Shown: positions 51,754 to 64,000 of the stretch, in pieces
Numbering within the stretch: the first letter of the stretch is position 1
Layout: every line of letters starts with the position of its first letter
NCBI RefSeq assembly: GCF_016863475.1
Contig: NZ_BOOY01000027.1
Coordinates: 1 to 64,000, forward strand
Length of the DNA: 64,000 nucleotides
Direction: 5' to 3'
From: Spirilliplanes yamanashiensis
Lineage (GTDB): Bacteria > Actinomycetota > Actinomycetes > Mycobacteriales > Micromonosporaceae
Position numbers and translations under genes: made by a program
The notes under the pieces: generated by a model
Told to the model about the DNA's origin: nothing
Seen by the model: the letters and a program-made list of their open reading frames with translations, nothing else
The model's database searches: none

Positions 51754-51767
51754 TTTGTCATGACAAA
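51754..51767. promoter_or_regulatory. Perfect 14-bp palindromic operator for the GntR regulator
   Basis: TTTGTCATGACAAA is a perfect inverted repeat in the 174-bp gap between the divergent regulator and iolC translation starts. It ends 3 bp before the -35 element of the iol promoter and lies 14 bp upstream of the regulator's GTG. The position suits control of both directions. The sequence resembles the GTCATGAC-like cores seen for GntR/HutC proteins. Confidence 0.75.
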
Positions 51768-51770
51768 GTA

Positions 51771-51799
51771 TTGACGTAAGAGCCCTCACGTTATTACAT
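51771..51799 (+). promoter_or_regulatory. Promoter of the iol operon
   Basis: TTGACG (51771-51776), a 17-bp spacer and TTACAT (51794-51799). Transcription would begin near 51806 and give a leader of about 130 nt before iolC. It lies directly beside the 51754-51767 palindrome. Confidence 0.65.
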
Positions 51800-51934
51800 C
51801 GAGGACAGCCGACCTAGCGTGCCTCCCCCGTAGCGCTGGGTGATCGAGTTTCTGACACCGCGCCGTATCAGCACGGCATCCGGTGCGCGCCGACGCGCCC
51901 GAAATGCGTTGTTCATGCCCACGGAAGGGCCGCC

Positions 51935-52879
51935 ATGCTCGAAGTGCTGACCATGGGCCGCGTCGGCGTCGACCTCTACCCGTTGCAGAGCGGGGTCTCG
52001 CTGCGCGAGGTGACCACCTTCGGCAAGTTCCTCGGCGGCAGCCCGACCAACGTGGCCGTTGCCGCCGCCCGCTACGGGCGGCGGTCCGCCGTCATCACCC
52101 GCACCGGCGCCGACCCGTTCGGCGCGTACGTGCACGACGCGCTGCGCGGCTTCGGCGTCGACGACAGCCACGTCACCGAGGTGGCCGGGCTGCCGACGCC
52201 GGTGACGTTCTGCGAGATCTTCCCGCCGGACGACTTCCCGCTCTACTTCTACCGCCTGCCCACCGCCCCCGACCTGCAGATCCGGGCGTCCGAGCTGGAC
52301 TACGACGCGATCCGGTCGGCCGGGGTGTTCTGGGTGACCGTCACCGGGCTGAGCGAGCAGCCCAGCCGCGACGCCACCCTGGCGGCGCTGGAGGCGCGCG
52401 GCCGGGCCGGCATCACCGTGCTCGACCTGGACTACCGGCCGATGTTCTGGCCGTCGCGCGCCGAGGCCCGGCGGCAGGTGCGCGCGGCGCTGCCGCACGT
52501 CACGGTCGCCGTCGGCAACCTCGACGAGTGCGAGACCGCCGTCGGCGAGCGCGACCCCGGGCGGGCGGCCGACGCCCTGCACGCGGCGGGCGTCGAGCTG
52601 GCCGTCGTCAAGCAGGGCCCGAAGGGCGTGCTCGCCGCGACCCGCGACGAGCGGACCGAGCAGCCGCCGGTGCCCGTCGAGGTCGTCAACGGCCTCGGCG
52701 CGGGCGACGCGTTCGGCGGGGCGCTGTGCCACGGCCTGCTGGCCGGCTGGGACCTCGCCCGCGTCATGCGCTTCGGCAACGCCGCCGGCGCGCTCGTCGC
52801 GTCGCGGCTGGCCTGCGCCGACGCGATGCCCACCGCCGCCGAGGTCGAGGGCCTGATCCGGGAGGCCAGCCATGCCTGA
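51935..52879 (+). CDS. iolC: 5-dehydro-2-deoxygluconokinase
   Basis: 314 aa from the ATG at 51935 (GGAAGGGC upstream). It is a PfkB-family kinase: VLTMGRVGVDLYPLQSGVSL, FGKFLGGSPTNVAVAAARYG, DLDYRPMFWPSRAEAR, and the catalytic GAGD loop VVNGLGAGDAFGGALCHGLL. The N-terminal pattern (GRVGVDLYP followed by F-x-K-x-x-G-G-S-P-T-N-V-A) is that of IolC. It phosphorylates 2-deoxy-5-keto-D-gluconate at O6. It is the first gene of the operon and overlaps the aldolase by 8 bp. Confidence 0.95.
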   Translation: MLEVLTMGRVGVDLYPLQSGVSLREVTTFGKFLGGSPTNVAVAAARYGRRSAVITRTGADPFGAYVHDALRGFGVDDSHVTEVAGLPTPVTFCEIFPPDDFPLYFYRLPTAPDLQIRASELDYDAIRSAGVFWVTVTGLSEQPSRDATLAALEARGRAGITVLDLDYRPMFWPSRAEARRQVRAALPHVTVAVGNLDECETAVGERDPGRAADALHAAGVELAVVKQGPKGVLAATRDERTEQPPVPVEVVNGLGAGDAFGGALCHGLLAGWDLARVMRFGNAAGALVASRLACADAMPTAAEVEGLIREASHA

Positions 52880-53723
52880 CATCGCCGAGCTCGTCGCCAC
52901 CCGCGTGCGGCACCCCGGGCGGATCGCCGAGGCGGCCCGCGCGCGCCGCCGGCCCGCCCGGCTGACCGGGGAGCACGGCCGGCTCATGATGATCGCCGCC
53001 GACCACCCGGCCCGGGGCGCCCTGCGGGCCGGCGCCGACCCGCTCGCCATGGGCGACCGGGCCGACCTGCTGCGGCGGCTGTGCACCGCGCTGGAACGGC
53101 CCGGCGTCAACGGCGTGCTCGGCACCCCCGACGTGCTGGAGGACCTGCTGCTGCTGGGCGCGCTCGACGACAAGGTGGTCATCGGGTCGATGAACCGCGG
53201 CGGGCTCGCCGGCACCACGTTCGAGATCGACGACCGGTTCACCGCGTACGACGCCCAGGGGCTGGAGCACTGCGAGGGGGGCAAGATGCTGCTGCGCATC
53301 GACCCCGCCGACGACCGCACCGCCCCCACGCTCGCCTCCTGCGCGGCGGCGGTCAGCGCACTCGCCCGGCGCGGCATGATGGCGATGGTCGAGCCGTTCA
53401 TCAGCCACCGCACCGACGGCCGGGTCCGCAACGAGCTGACGCCCGAGGCGATGATCCGCGCGATGACCGTCGCCGCCGGGCTCGGCGCCACCAGCGCGTA
53501 CACGTGGCTGAAGGTGCCGATCGTCGCCGACATGGAACGGGTCATGGCGGCCACGACGCTGCCGGCGGTGATCCTCGGCGGCGAGGGCGAGGCGGCGTAC
53601 GACAGCTGGTCCAAGGCGCTCGCCCTGCCCACCGTGCAGGGGCTGGTCATCGGGCGCAGCCTGCTCTACCCGCCGGGCGGCGACGTCGCGGCCGCCGTCG
53701 ACCGGGCGGTGAGCCTGCTGTGA
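52872..53723 (+). CDS. IolJ-type class I aldolase (Cgl0159 family) for 2-deoxy-5-ketogluconate 6-phosphate
   Basis: 283 aa (beta/alpha)8 protein of the Cgl0159/DeoC-LacD group that in actinobacterial iol loci replaces IolJ. LMMIAADHPARGALRAGADP is the N-terminal signature. DVLEDLLLLGALDDKVVIGS and GGKMLLRIDPADDRTAPTLA follow. A Lys in SAYTWLKVPIVADMERV is the candidate Schiff-base residue, and ILGGEGEAAYDSWSKAL is near the end. The expected reaction is cleavage to DHAP and malonate semialdehyde. The ribosome site lies inside iolC, and the stop overlaps the iolB start. Confidence 0.88.
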   Translation: MPDIAELVATRVRHPGRIAEAARARRRPARLTGEHGRLMMIAADHPARGALRAGADPLAMGDRADLLRRLCTALERPGVNGVLGTPDVLEDLLLLGALDDKVVIGSMNRGGLAGTTFEIDDRFTAYDAQGLEHCEGGKMLLRIDPADDRTAPTLASCAAAVSALARRGMMAMVEPFISHRTDGRVRNELTPEAMIRAMTVAAGLGATSAYTWLKVPIVADMERVMAATTLPAVILGGEGEAAYDSWSKALALPTVQGLVIGRSLLYPPGGDVAAAVDRAVSLL

Positions 53724-54532
53724 GGCTGCACGTGACCCCGCAGAGCGCGGGCTGGGGCTACAGCGGCCTGCGGGTCGTCGACCTGCGTGCCGGTCAGCAG
53801 CTGCGGCTCGACACCGGCGACGCGGAGATGCTGGTGCTGCCGCTGGCGGGCGGCGGCTGCGACGTCGAGTGCGACGACGAGCGGATCACCCTCACCGGCC
53901 GCCGCGACGTGTTCGCCCGGGTCACCGACTTCGCGTACGTGCCGCGCGACGCCCGGCTCAGCGTCGTCAGCGCCACCGGCGGCCGGTTCGCGCTGCCGTC
54001 CGCGCGGGCCGACCGGCGGCTGGAGTTCCGCTACGGCCCCGCCGAGGGCGTGCCCGTGGAGCTGCGCGGCGCCGGGCAGGCCAGCCGCCAGGTGAACAAC
54101 TTCTGCGCGCCGGAGGCGTTCGAGGCCGACCGGCTGATCGCCGTCGAGGTGCTGACGCCGGGCGGCAACTGGTCGAGCTGGCCGCCGCACAAGCACGACT
54201 CCAAGCGCGACGGCGAGAGCGAGCTGGAGGAGATCTACTACTTCGAGGTCGCCCGCGGCGGGCCCGCCTACCAGCGGGTGTACGGCTCCACCGACGTGTG
54301 CGCCGAGGTGCGCACCGGCGACGTGGTGCTGGTGCCGTCCGGCTGGCACGGGCCGTCGATGGCCGCGCCGGGCTACGACCTCTACTACCTGAACGTCATG
54401 GCGGGACCGGGGGAGCGGCGCTGGCTGTTCTCCGACGACCCCGCGCACGCCTGGATCCGCGACAGCTGGGCCGGCCAGGACGTCGACGCGCGGCTGCCGA
54501 TGACGAGCACCGTCGAGAGGAGACAGCGGTGA
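53720..54532 (+). CDS. iolB: 5-deoxy-glucuronate isomerase
   Basis: 270 aa, GTG start in a GTGA overlap. The double cupin of IolB is evident: GWGYSGLRVVDLRAGQQLRL in the first half and PGGNWSSWPPHKHDSKRDGE followed by LEEIYYFEVARG in the second, with the metal-binding His residues (HKH) and Glu residues of the catalytic cupin. VYGSTDVCAEVRTGDVVLVP and SGWHGPSMAAPGYDLYYLNV continue the fold. It isomerises 5-deoxy-D-glucuronate to 2-deoxy-5-keto-D-gluconate. It lies between the aldolase and iolD, coupled at both ends. Confidence 0.97.
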   Translation: MRLHVTPQSAGWGYSGLRVVDLRAGQQLRLDTGDAEMLVLPLAGGGCDVECDDERITLTGRRDVFARVTDFAYVPRDARLSVVSATGGRFALPSARADRRLEFRYGPAEGVPVELRGAGQASRQVNNFCAPEAFEADRLIAVEVLTPGGNWSSWPPHKHDSKRDGESELEEIYYFEVARGGPAYQRVYGSTDVCAEVRTGDVVLVPSGWHGPSMAAPGYDLYYLNVMAGPGERRWLFSDDPAHAWIRDSWAGQDVDARLPMTSTVERRQR

Positions 54533-56408
54533 GGCTCACCGTCGCCCAGGCCGTCGTGCGGTTCCTGGCCAGCCAGTGGACCGAGCGCGACGGCGCCGAG
54601 CAGCGCACCATCCCCGCCTGCTTCGGCATCTTCGGCCACGGCAACGTCGCGGGCGTCGGCCAGGCGCTGCTGGAGGCGCACCGCACCGGCGACGCCGACC
54701 TGCCGTACTACCTGGCCCGCAACGAGCAGGCCATGGTGCACGCGGCGGCCGGCTTCGCCCGGATGCGCAACCGGCTCGCCACGCTCGCCTGCACGGCGTC
54801 GATCGGCCCGGGCTCGACGAACATGCTGACCGGCGCGGCCCTGGCCACGGTCAACCGGCTGCCGGTGCTGCTGCTGCCCAGCGACGTGTTCGCCACCCGG
54901 GCGGCGAGCCCGGTGCTGCAGGAGCTGGAGGACCCGCGCGGCTACGACGTCAGCGTCAACGACGCGTTCCGCCCGCTGTCGCGCTTCTTCGACCGGGTGT
55001 GGCGGCCCGAGCAGCTGCCGTCGGCGCTGCTCGGCGCGATGCGGGTGCTCACCGACCCGGCCGAGACCGGCGCGGTCACGATCTGCCTGCCGCAGGACGT
55101 GCAGGCCGAGGCGTACGACTGGCCGGAGGAGCTGTTCGCGCGGCGGGTGTGGCACGTCGGCCGCCCGCTGCCGGAGGCCGGGGCGCTGACCCGGGCCGCT
55201 GAAACGATCAAAGGCGCGCGCCGCCCACTGATCGTCGCCGGCGGCGGGGTGATCTACGCCGAGGCGGCGGCCCAGCTCGACCGGTTCGCCCGGGCCACGG
55301 GCATCCCCGTCGCCGACACCCAGGCCGGCAAGGGCGCGGTGCCCTGGGACCACCCGAACGCGGTGGGTGGCGTCGGCTCCACCGGCACCCCGGTCGCCAA
55401 CGCGATCGCCCGCGACGCCGACGTGGTCATCGGCATCGGCACCCGGTACAGCGACTTCACCACCGCGTCGCGCACCGCGTTCCGGCACCCCGGGGTGCGC
55501 TTCGTCAACCTCAACATCGCCGGCTTCGACGCCGCCAAGCACGCCGGGGTGTCGCTCGTCGGCGACGCCCGGGCCGGGCTGGAGGCGCTGTCGGCGGCCC
55601 TGCACGGCCACCGCGTCGACGAGGCGTACCGGGCCGGCAACCGCGAGAGCGCGGCCGCCTGGCAGCGGACGGTGGACGAGGCGTACCACCGCGGCCACCA
55701 GCCGCTGCCCGCGCAGACCGAGGTGATCGGCGCCGTCAACGAGGCGTGCGGCGAGCGCGACGTCGTCGTGCAGGCCGCCGGCAGCATGCCCGGCGACCTG
55801 CAGCTGCTGTGGCGGGCCCGCGACCCGAAGCAGTACCACGTCGAGTACGGCTACTCCTGCATGGGCTTCGAGATCGCCGGCGCGCTCGGCATCAAGCTGG
55901 CCGACCCGTCCCGCGAGGTGTTCGCGCTGGTCGGCGACGGGTCGTACCTGATGATGGCGCAGGAGATCGTCACCGCCGTCGCGGAGGGCGTGAAGCTCGT
56001 CGTGGTGGTCGTGCAGAACCACGGCTTCGCCAGCATCGGCGCGCTCAGCGAGGCGCTCGGCTCGCAGCGCTTCGGCACCAGCTACCGCTACCGCGACCCG
56101 GAGACCGGCGACCTGACCGGCGGCACGCTGCCGGTCGACCTGGCCGCGAACGCCGAGAGCCTCGGCGCCACCGTCATCCGCTGCCGCGGCATCGGCGACC
56201 TGCCGGACGCGCTCAAGGAGGCCCGGGCCAACGTCCGGCTCACCGTCGTGCACATCGAGACCGACCCGCTCGCCCCCGTGCCGTCGTCGGAGTCCTGGTG
56301 GGACGTGCCGGTCGCCGCGGTGTCGCACCTGGACAGCACCCGGCAGGCCCGCGCCGGCTACGAGGCCGCGAAGACCGCCCAGCGCCCGTACCTCGGAGGA
56401 GACACGCC

Positions 56409-56412
<4 letters not shown>
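54529..56412 (+). CDS. iolD: 3D-(3,5/4)-trihydroxycyclohexane-1,2-dione hydrolase
   Basis: 627 aa, GTG start with GAGAGGAG upstream. It is a thiamine-diphosphate enzyme of the acetolactate-synthase fold. The Glu/Pyr domain has RNEQAMVHAAAGFARMRNRL (catalytic Glu) and SIGPGSTNMLTGAALATVNR. The central domain has APRPLIVAGGG-type sequence (RRPLIVAGGGVIYAEAAAQL), and the PP domain has the GDG-x(n)-N cofactor motif in FALVGDGSYLMMAQEIVTAV followed by VVVVQNHGFASIGALSEALG. IolD opens the trihydroxycyclohexanedione ring to 5-deoxy-glucuronate. The length is normal for IolD (about 635 aa). Confidence 0.97.
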
Positions 56413-57911
<1,499 letters not shown>

Positions 57912-57925
57912 ACGGAGTCCCCCCC

Positions 57926-58923
57926 ATGTCCAGACGAGTTCGACGCTCACTGGCCCTCGTCACCGCCGCGTGCCTCGCGTTCGCCGGCGCCGCCTGCAGC
58001 AGCCAGGGCGGCGCCCAGGAGGAGGCCGACACCAACTCCGGTGGCGGCACGAACTCCGGCGCCGGCCCGCAGCTCAAGATGGCGATGGTCACCCACGCCC
58101 CGGCGGGCGACACGTTCTTCGACATCATCCGCAAGGGCGCGGACGCGGCCGCCGCGGCCAACAACGTCGAGTACACCTACTCCAACGACGGCGACCCGAC
58201 CCGGCAGGCCGTGCTCATCGAGAACGCGGTCAACGCCAAGCCCGACGCCCTGCTGGTGTCGGTGCCGGCGCCCGAGGCGGTCAAGGGCGCGGTGCAGAAG
58301 GCGGTGGCGGCGGGCATCCCGGTCGTCGGCTTCAACGCCGGGCGCGAGACCTTCAAGGACTGGGGCGCCATGATGTACTTCGGCCAGGACGAGACCATCG
58401 CCGGGCGGGCGGCCGGCGAGCGGCTCAAGGGCGAGGGCGCCGGCAAGGTCCTGTGCGTCATCCAGGCCCAGGGGCAGTCGCAGCTCGAGGCGCGCTGCAA
58501 CGGTGTGCGCGAGGGCTTCGGCGGCCAGGTCGAGAACATCAACGTCACGGGCACCGACCTGACGTCGGTGCGCTCGACGCTGGAGTCGAAGCTGCGCCAG
58601 GACCCGGCCATCACCCACGTGATGACGCTGGGCGCCCCGTTCGCGCTGACCGCGGCGCAGGCCAAGCAGACGGCCGGCAGCAAGGCCACGATCGTCACGT
58701 TCGACACCAACGCCGAGCTGGTCGGCAAGATCGAGTCCGGCGAGATCGCCTGGGCGGTCGACCAGCAGCCGTACCTGCAGGGCTACATGTCGGTCACCGC
58801 CGCCGCGTTCTACCTGCGCAACGGCAACACGCTCGGCGGCGGGCAGGAGGTCCTGACCGGCCCGTCGTTCATCGACAAGAGCAACATCGCGAACGTCAGC
58901 AAGTACGCCAAGGCCGGCACCCG

Positions 58924-58927
<4 letters not shown>
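57926..58927 (+). CDS. Sugar-binding lipoprotein of an inositol ABC importer
   Basis: 333 aa from the ATG at 57926. The lipobox FAGAACSS puts the lipid-modified Cys at about residue 24, followed by a Gly/Asn/Ser linker. The Peripla_BP_4 fold has [20 protein letters not shown] followed by [60 protein letters not shown] and [20 protein letters not shown]. This is the type that binds pentoses, hexoses and inositol. It presumably captures myo-inositol or an isomer for the permease and ATPase that follow. It starts 14 bp after iolA. Confidence 0.93.
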
Positions 58928-60805
<1,878 letters not shown>

Positions 60806-60809
<4 letters not shown>

Positions 60810-61705
60810 CCCGGCTGCGCCTGGGCAGCTGCCCCGACTCCTGGGGCGTCTGGTTCGCGGACGACCCGCGCCAGACGCCCTGGGAACGGTTCCTCGACGA
60901 GCTGGCGGGCGTCGGCTACGAGTGGCTGGAGCTGGGCCCGTACGGCTACCTGCCCACCGACCCCGCCCGGCTCGCCGACGAGCTGGCCCGCCGCGGGCTG
61001 CGGGTCGCCGGCGGCACCATGCACGGCTGGAGCGGCCTGCACCGGCCGGGCGAGTTCGCCGAGATCCTCGCCCGGACCCGGCTGGTCGCCGCACTCACCG
61101 CCGCCGTCGGCGCGCGCGACCTGGTGTTCGTGCCGGTGCCGGGCTACCGCGACGACGTCACCGGCGCCTACCTCGAGCCGGGCGCGCTCGACGACGACGG
61201 CTGGCGGACCCTGCTGCGCAGCACCAACGACCTCGGCCGCGCGCTGGCCGAGGAGTACGGGGTGCGGCTGCAGTTCCACCACCACGCCGACTCCTACGTG
61301 GAGACCCGGCCGCAGATCGACCGGCTGCTCGACGGCACCGACCCGGCGTTCGTGTCGCTGTGCCTGGACACCGGGCACCTCGCGTACGGCGGCGGCGACG
61401 CGGCCACCCTCATCGCCGACCGCCCCGACCGGGTCGGCTACGTGCACATCAAGCAGATGGACCCGGCGGTCGTCGCCCGGGCCCGCGCCGACGACCTCGC
61501 GTTCGGCCAGGCCGTCGCCCTGGGCGCCAGCTGCGAGCCGCCCGCGGGCGAACCGGACCTGCCCACGGTGGTCAAGGCGCTGCGCGACCGGGGCGCCGAC
61601 ACGTTCGTCATCGTCGAGCAGGACATGTACCCGGTGGACTTCGACAAGCCCGCCCCCATCGCCGCCCGGACCCGGGCCTACCTGACGAAGGAGGGGATCG
61701 CATGA
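60806..61705 (+). CDS. Inosose dehydratase-like TIM-barrel protein (IolE-like)
   Basis: 299 aa, GTG start in overlap with the ATPase stop. AP_endonuc_2-type barrel. [20 protein letters not shown] at the start strongly resembles IolE, and [60 protein letters not shown] and [20 protein letters not shown] supply the His/Asp/Glu metal ligands of the fold. The expected role is dehydration of scyllo-inosose to 3D-trihydroxycyclohexane-1,2-dione, the step before IolD. It could also be an inosose isomerase (IolI type); the operon's completeness argues for the dehydratase. Confidence 0.85.
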
Positions 61706-62721
61706 CGGTCCGCGTGGGCGTCATCGGCGCCGGGATGATCGGCACCGAGCACATCCGGCGGCTGACGCACGTCCTCAACGGGGCGGCCGTCGTCGCGGTG
61801 ACCGACGTCGACCCGGCGCGGGCCGCCGAGGTCGCGGCCGGGGTGCCCGGCGCCCGGGTGCTCGCCACCGGCAAGGACGTCATCGCCGACGACGCCGTCG
61901 ACGCCGTCGTGGTCACCTCCTGGGGCCCCACCCACGAGGAGTACGTGCTGGCGTCCGTCGCCGCCGGCAAGCCGGTGTTCTGCGAGAAGCCGCTGGCCAC
62001 CACCCGGGAGGCGTGCCGGCGCATCCTCGACGCGGAGGAGGCCGCCGGCCGCCGGTTCGTCATGGTGGGCTTCATGCGCCGCTACGACGCCTCGTACCGG
62101 GCGCTGAAGGCGGCGCTGGCCGAGGGCGGGCTGGGCGCGCCGCTGATGGTGCACTGCGCGCACCGCAACGCCACCGTGCCGTCGCTGTACACCAGCGACA
62201 TGGCCATCAACGACACGTCGGTGCACGAGATCGACATCGTCCGGTGGCTGCTCGACGAGGAGATCGTCGCCGCCCGGGTGCTGCGGCCCCGGCGCAACAG
62301 CCGGGCCGCCCCGCACCTCGTCGACCCGCTCGTCGTGATGCTGGAGATGGCCGGCGGCGCGCTCGTCGACGTGGAGGTCAGCGTCAACATCGGCTACGGC
62401 TACGACATCCGCTGCGAGGTCGTCGCCGAGGGCGGCACCGCCGCGCTGGCCGAGGCCGGCGGCGTCGTGGTGCGCAGCGGCGGCCGGTGGGGCGGCGCCG
62501 TCCCGGCCGACTGGCGCGAACGCTTCCTGCGCGCCTACGACGTCGAGCTGCAGGACTGGGTCGACGCCGTGGCCGGCGGCACCACCACCGGGCCGACCGC
62601 CTGGGACGGCTACGCCGCCACCGTCGTCGCCGACGCCTGCCTGGAGGCGCTGCGCACCGGCGAGCGGGTCGGCGTGTCGCTCGGCGAGCGCCCCGCCCTG
62701 TACGGGCTGGTGGCGTCGTGA
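61702..62721 (+). CDS. iolG: Inositol 2-dehydrogenase (Gfo/Idh/MocA family)
   Basis: 339 aa from the ATG at 61702, with GAAGGAGGGG upstream. It has the N-terminal Rossmann motif VGVIGAGMIGTEHIRRLTHV, the E-K-P motif GKPVFCEKPLATTREACRRI, and the C-terminal catalytic region INDTSVHEIDIVRWLLDEE with the conserved Asp and His. ALVDVEVSVNIGYGYDIRCE is also typical of inositol dehydrogenases. It oxidises myo-inositol to scyllo-inosose with NAD+. It is the entry step of the pathway even though it lies late in the operon. Confidence 0.93.
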   Translation: MTVRVGVIGAGMIGTEHIRRLTHVLNGAAVVAVTDVDPARAAEVAAGVPGARVLATGKDVIADDAVDAVVVTSWGPTHEEYVLASVAAGKPVFCEKPLATTREACRRILDAEEAAGRRFVMVGFMRRYDASYRALKAALAEGGLGAPLMVHCAHRNATVPSLYTSDMAINDTSVHEIDIVRWLLDEEIVAARVLRPRRNSRAAPHLVDPLVVMLEMAGGALVDVEVSVNIGYGYDIRCEVVAEGGTAALAEAGGVVVRSGGRWGGAVPADWRERFLRAYDVELQDWVDAVAGGTTTGPTAWDGYAATVVADACLEALRTGERVGVSLGERPALYGLVAS

Positions 62722-63590
62722 GGATCGCCCTCGACCCGCACATGCTGCGCCACACGCCCCTGCGCGAGCTGCCCGACCTGGTGGCCCGCCTGGGCTACCA
62801 GCACATCGAGCTGTCCCCGCGCACCGACTTCCTGCCGTTCTTCCTGCACCCGCGCGCCGACACGGCCGGCGTCGCCGCGTTCCGCACGGCGCTGTCCGCC
62901 GCCGGCGTCTCCGTCGCGTCCGTCCTGCCGCTGTACCGGTGGTCCGGACCCGGCGAAGACGAGCGGCAGGCCGCCGTCCGCTACTGGAAGCGCGCTGTCC
63001 GGATCACCGCCGAACTCGGCTGCGACGTCATGAACTCCGAGTTCAACGGCCGGCCGGAGGCGCCGGAGGCCAGCGAGGCCCAGTTCTGGCGCAGCATGGA
63101 GGAGCTGCTGCCCGTGTTCGAGCGCGAGGGCGTGCGGCTCGTCCTCGAACCGCACCCCGACGACTTCTGCGAGGACGGCGTCGCCGCGGTCGACCTGATC
63201 CGGGCGATCGAGTCGCCGCTGGTCACCTTCCTGTACTGCGCCCCGCACACCTTCCACCAGGGCGGCGACGTCGCCGCGATCCTGCGCCACGCCGGCCCGC
63301 TGGTCACCCAGCTGCACCTGGCCGACACCTTCGACCACCGCGCCTCGTCGGGCCTGCGCTACATCGTCAACCCGCCCGGCTCCACCGCCCGCGTGCACCA
63401 GCACCTCGACGTCGGCCAGGGCGAGGTCGACTTCGACACCATGTTCGCCACCCTCGCCGAGATCGGCTTCGACGGCATCGCCACCGTCTGCGTCTTCGCC
63501 TGGGAGGAACGCGCCGAGGACTCCGCCCGGGTCAACCTGGCCCGGGTCCGCGAGCTGGCCACGAAGCACGGCCTTACCCTGGACCCGTGA
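62718..63590 (+). CDS. Sugar phosphate isomerase/epimerase-fold protein (IolH/IolI-like)
   Basis: 290 aa, GTG start coupled to iolG. A TIM barrel of the AP_endonuc_2 group: RIALDPHMLRHTPLRELPDL, YQHIELSPRTDFLPFF, VRLVLEPHPDDFCEDG, APHTFHQGGDVAAILRH, VTQLHLADTFDH and a closing DFDTMFATLAEIGFDGIATV. Metal-binding His, Glu and Asp residues are all in place. In iol operons a second protein of this fold is usually called IolH or IolI (2-keto-myo-inositol isomerase). The specific role is not readable from sequence. Confidence 0.82.
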   Translation: MRIALDPHMLRHTPLRELPDLVARLGYQHIELSPRTDFLPFFLHPRADTAGVAAFRTALSAAGVSVASVLPLYRWSGPGEDERQAAVRYWKRAVRITAELGCDVMNSEFNGRPEAPEASEAQFWRSMEELLPVFEREGVRLVLEPHPDDFCEDGVAAVDLIRAIESPLVTFLYCAPHTFHQGGDVAAILRHAGPLVTQLHLADTFDHRASSGLRYIVNPPGSTARVHQHLDVGQGEVDFDTMFATLAEIGFDGIATVCVFAWEERAEDSARVNLARVRELATKHGLTLDP

Positions 63591-64000
63591 CGTGGGACCC
63601 GGACGGCGCCGGCGTGCTGCGCCTGCCGTCCGGCATCCTGGTCCGCGGCCGCGCCCTGCGCCGCCCCCTGCCGCCCGGCCCGCCCCCCGAGTTCGGCCTG
63701 TACCTGCTCGGCGCACCCCCGGCACCCGTGCCGTGGCCGTCGGCGTGGCTGCGCTGGCCCGACTTCCGCCTGCCCGCCGACCGCCCGGCCGCCGTCACCG
63801 CCCTGCGCGACCTGCTGCACCGCGCCGCCACCGCACGCACCGAGATCGCCTGCGGCGGCGGCCGCGGCCGCACCGGCACGGCCCTGGCCTGCCTGGCCGT
63901 CCTCGACGGGGTGCCGCCCGGCGAGGCGGTGGCGTGGGTCCGGGCCCGCTACGACCGGCGCGCGGTGGAGACACCGTGGCAGCGGCGCTGGGTCGAGCGC
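63587..64000 (+). CDS. Protein-tyrosine-phosphatase-like protein, 5' part (runs off window)
   Basis: 138 codons are visible from the GTG at 63587, which overlaps the preceding stop. The P loop ACGGGRGRTGTALACLAVLD contains Cys89-x5-Arg95-Thr, the catalytic signature of Cys-based phosphatases, here without the usual preceding His. The downstream AVAWVRARYDRRAVETPWQR is also conserved in a family of small actinobacterial protein-phosphatase-like proteins. The N-terminal 75 residues are Pro-rich. Translational coupling to the iol operon suggests co-expression, but no link to inositol is known to me; an inositol-phosphate substrate is a speculation worth testing. Confidence 0.8.
   Translation, partial: MTWDPDGAGVLRLPSGILVRGRALRRPLPPGPPPEFGLYLLGAPPAPVPWPSAWLRWPDFRLPADRPAAVTALRDLLHRAATARTEIACGGGRGRTGTALACLAVLDGVPPGEAVAWVRARYDRRAVETPWQRRWVER

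Overview
The window is about 64 kb of very GC-rich DNA (well over 70 % G+C, strong GC at third codon positions, many GTG starts and stop/start overlaps of the ATGA and GTGA type). This points to a filamentous actinobacterium. The mix of secreted carbohydrases, DUF4190/septum-formation membrane proteins, XRE-DUF5753 regulators and a LuxR-type two-component pair fits a Micromonosporaceae-like genome (Actinoplanes/Micromonospora relatives), but the genus is inference. I see no rRNA, tRNA, CRISPR array, insertion sequence or phage gene.

Layout. 1-14.6 kb, mostly minus strand: a cut-off GH81 endo-beta-1,3-glucanase with its own promoter and a perfect 18-bp LacI-type operator; a proline/alanine/threonine-rich membrane protein; a DUF1992 protein; an acyl-CoA dehydrogenase; a RibD-C/DHFR-like reductase; a large HPII-type catalase (plus strand); a GH18 chitinase lipoprotein; a multidomain GH15 glucodextranase-like enzyme; two paralogous septum-formation-domain proteins; and an aldehyde dehydrogenase. 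14.7-24.6 kb, plus strand: a nine-gene, tightly coupled operon for ADP-heptose synthesis (GmhA, HldE, and GmhB fused to a GT9 domain), with a second GT9, three other glycosyltransferases, a NodU/CmcH carbamoyltransferase and an SDR. It looks like a heptose-containing, probably carbamoylated glycan or metabolite pathway. 24.6-43 kb: housekeeping and mixed genes, including a methyltransferase, a histidine kinase/response regulator pair, a Moco oxidoreductase with its flavin reductase, an LLM monooxygenase with its FMN reductase, tandem SGNH hydrolases, glucose-6-phosphate isomerase, an AlkZ-like protein, a P-loop kinase and a secreted M4 metalloprotease with a P domain.

43-51 kb: a TerC membrane protein, then a three-gene plus-strand operon of an APC amino-acid permease, a protein with a long repetitive disordered N-terminus, and a PLP decarboxylase that also carries about 275 residues of low-complexity repeat before its catalytic domain. 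A 786-bp G-rich repetitive gap and a TspO homolog follow.

51-64 kb: a complete myo-inositol catabolic operon under a divergent GntR-type regulator with a perfect 14-bp palindrome next to a good promoter. It encodes IolC, an IolJ-type aldolase, IolB, IolD, IolA/MmsA, a three-component sugar ABC importer, an IolE-like dehydratase, IolG, a second TIM-barrel isomerase, and (cut by the window end) a small CX5R phosphatase. Together these genes import inositol, oxidise it to scyllo-inosose, and convert it through 2-deoxy-5-ketogluconate 6-phosphate to DHAP and acetyl-CoA.
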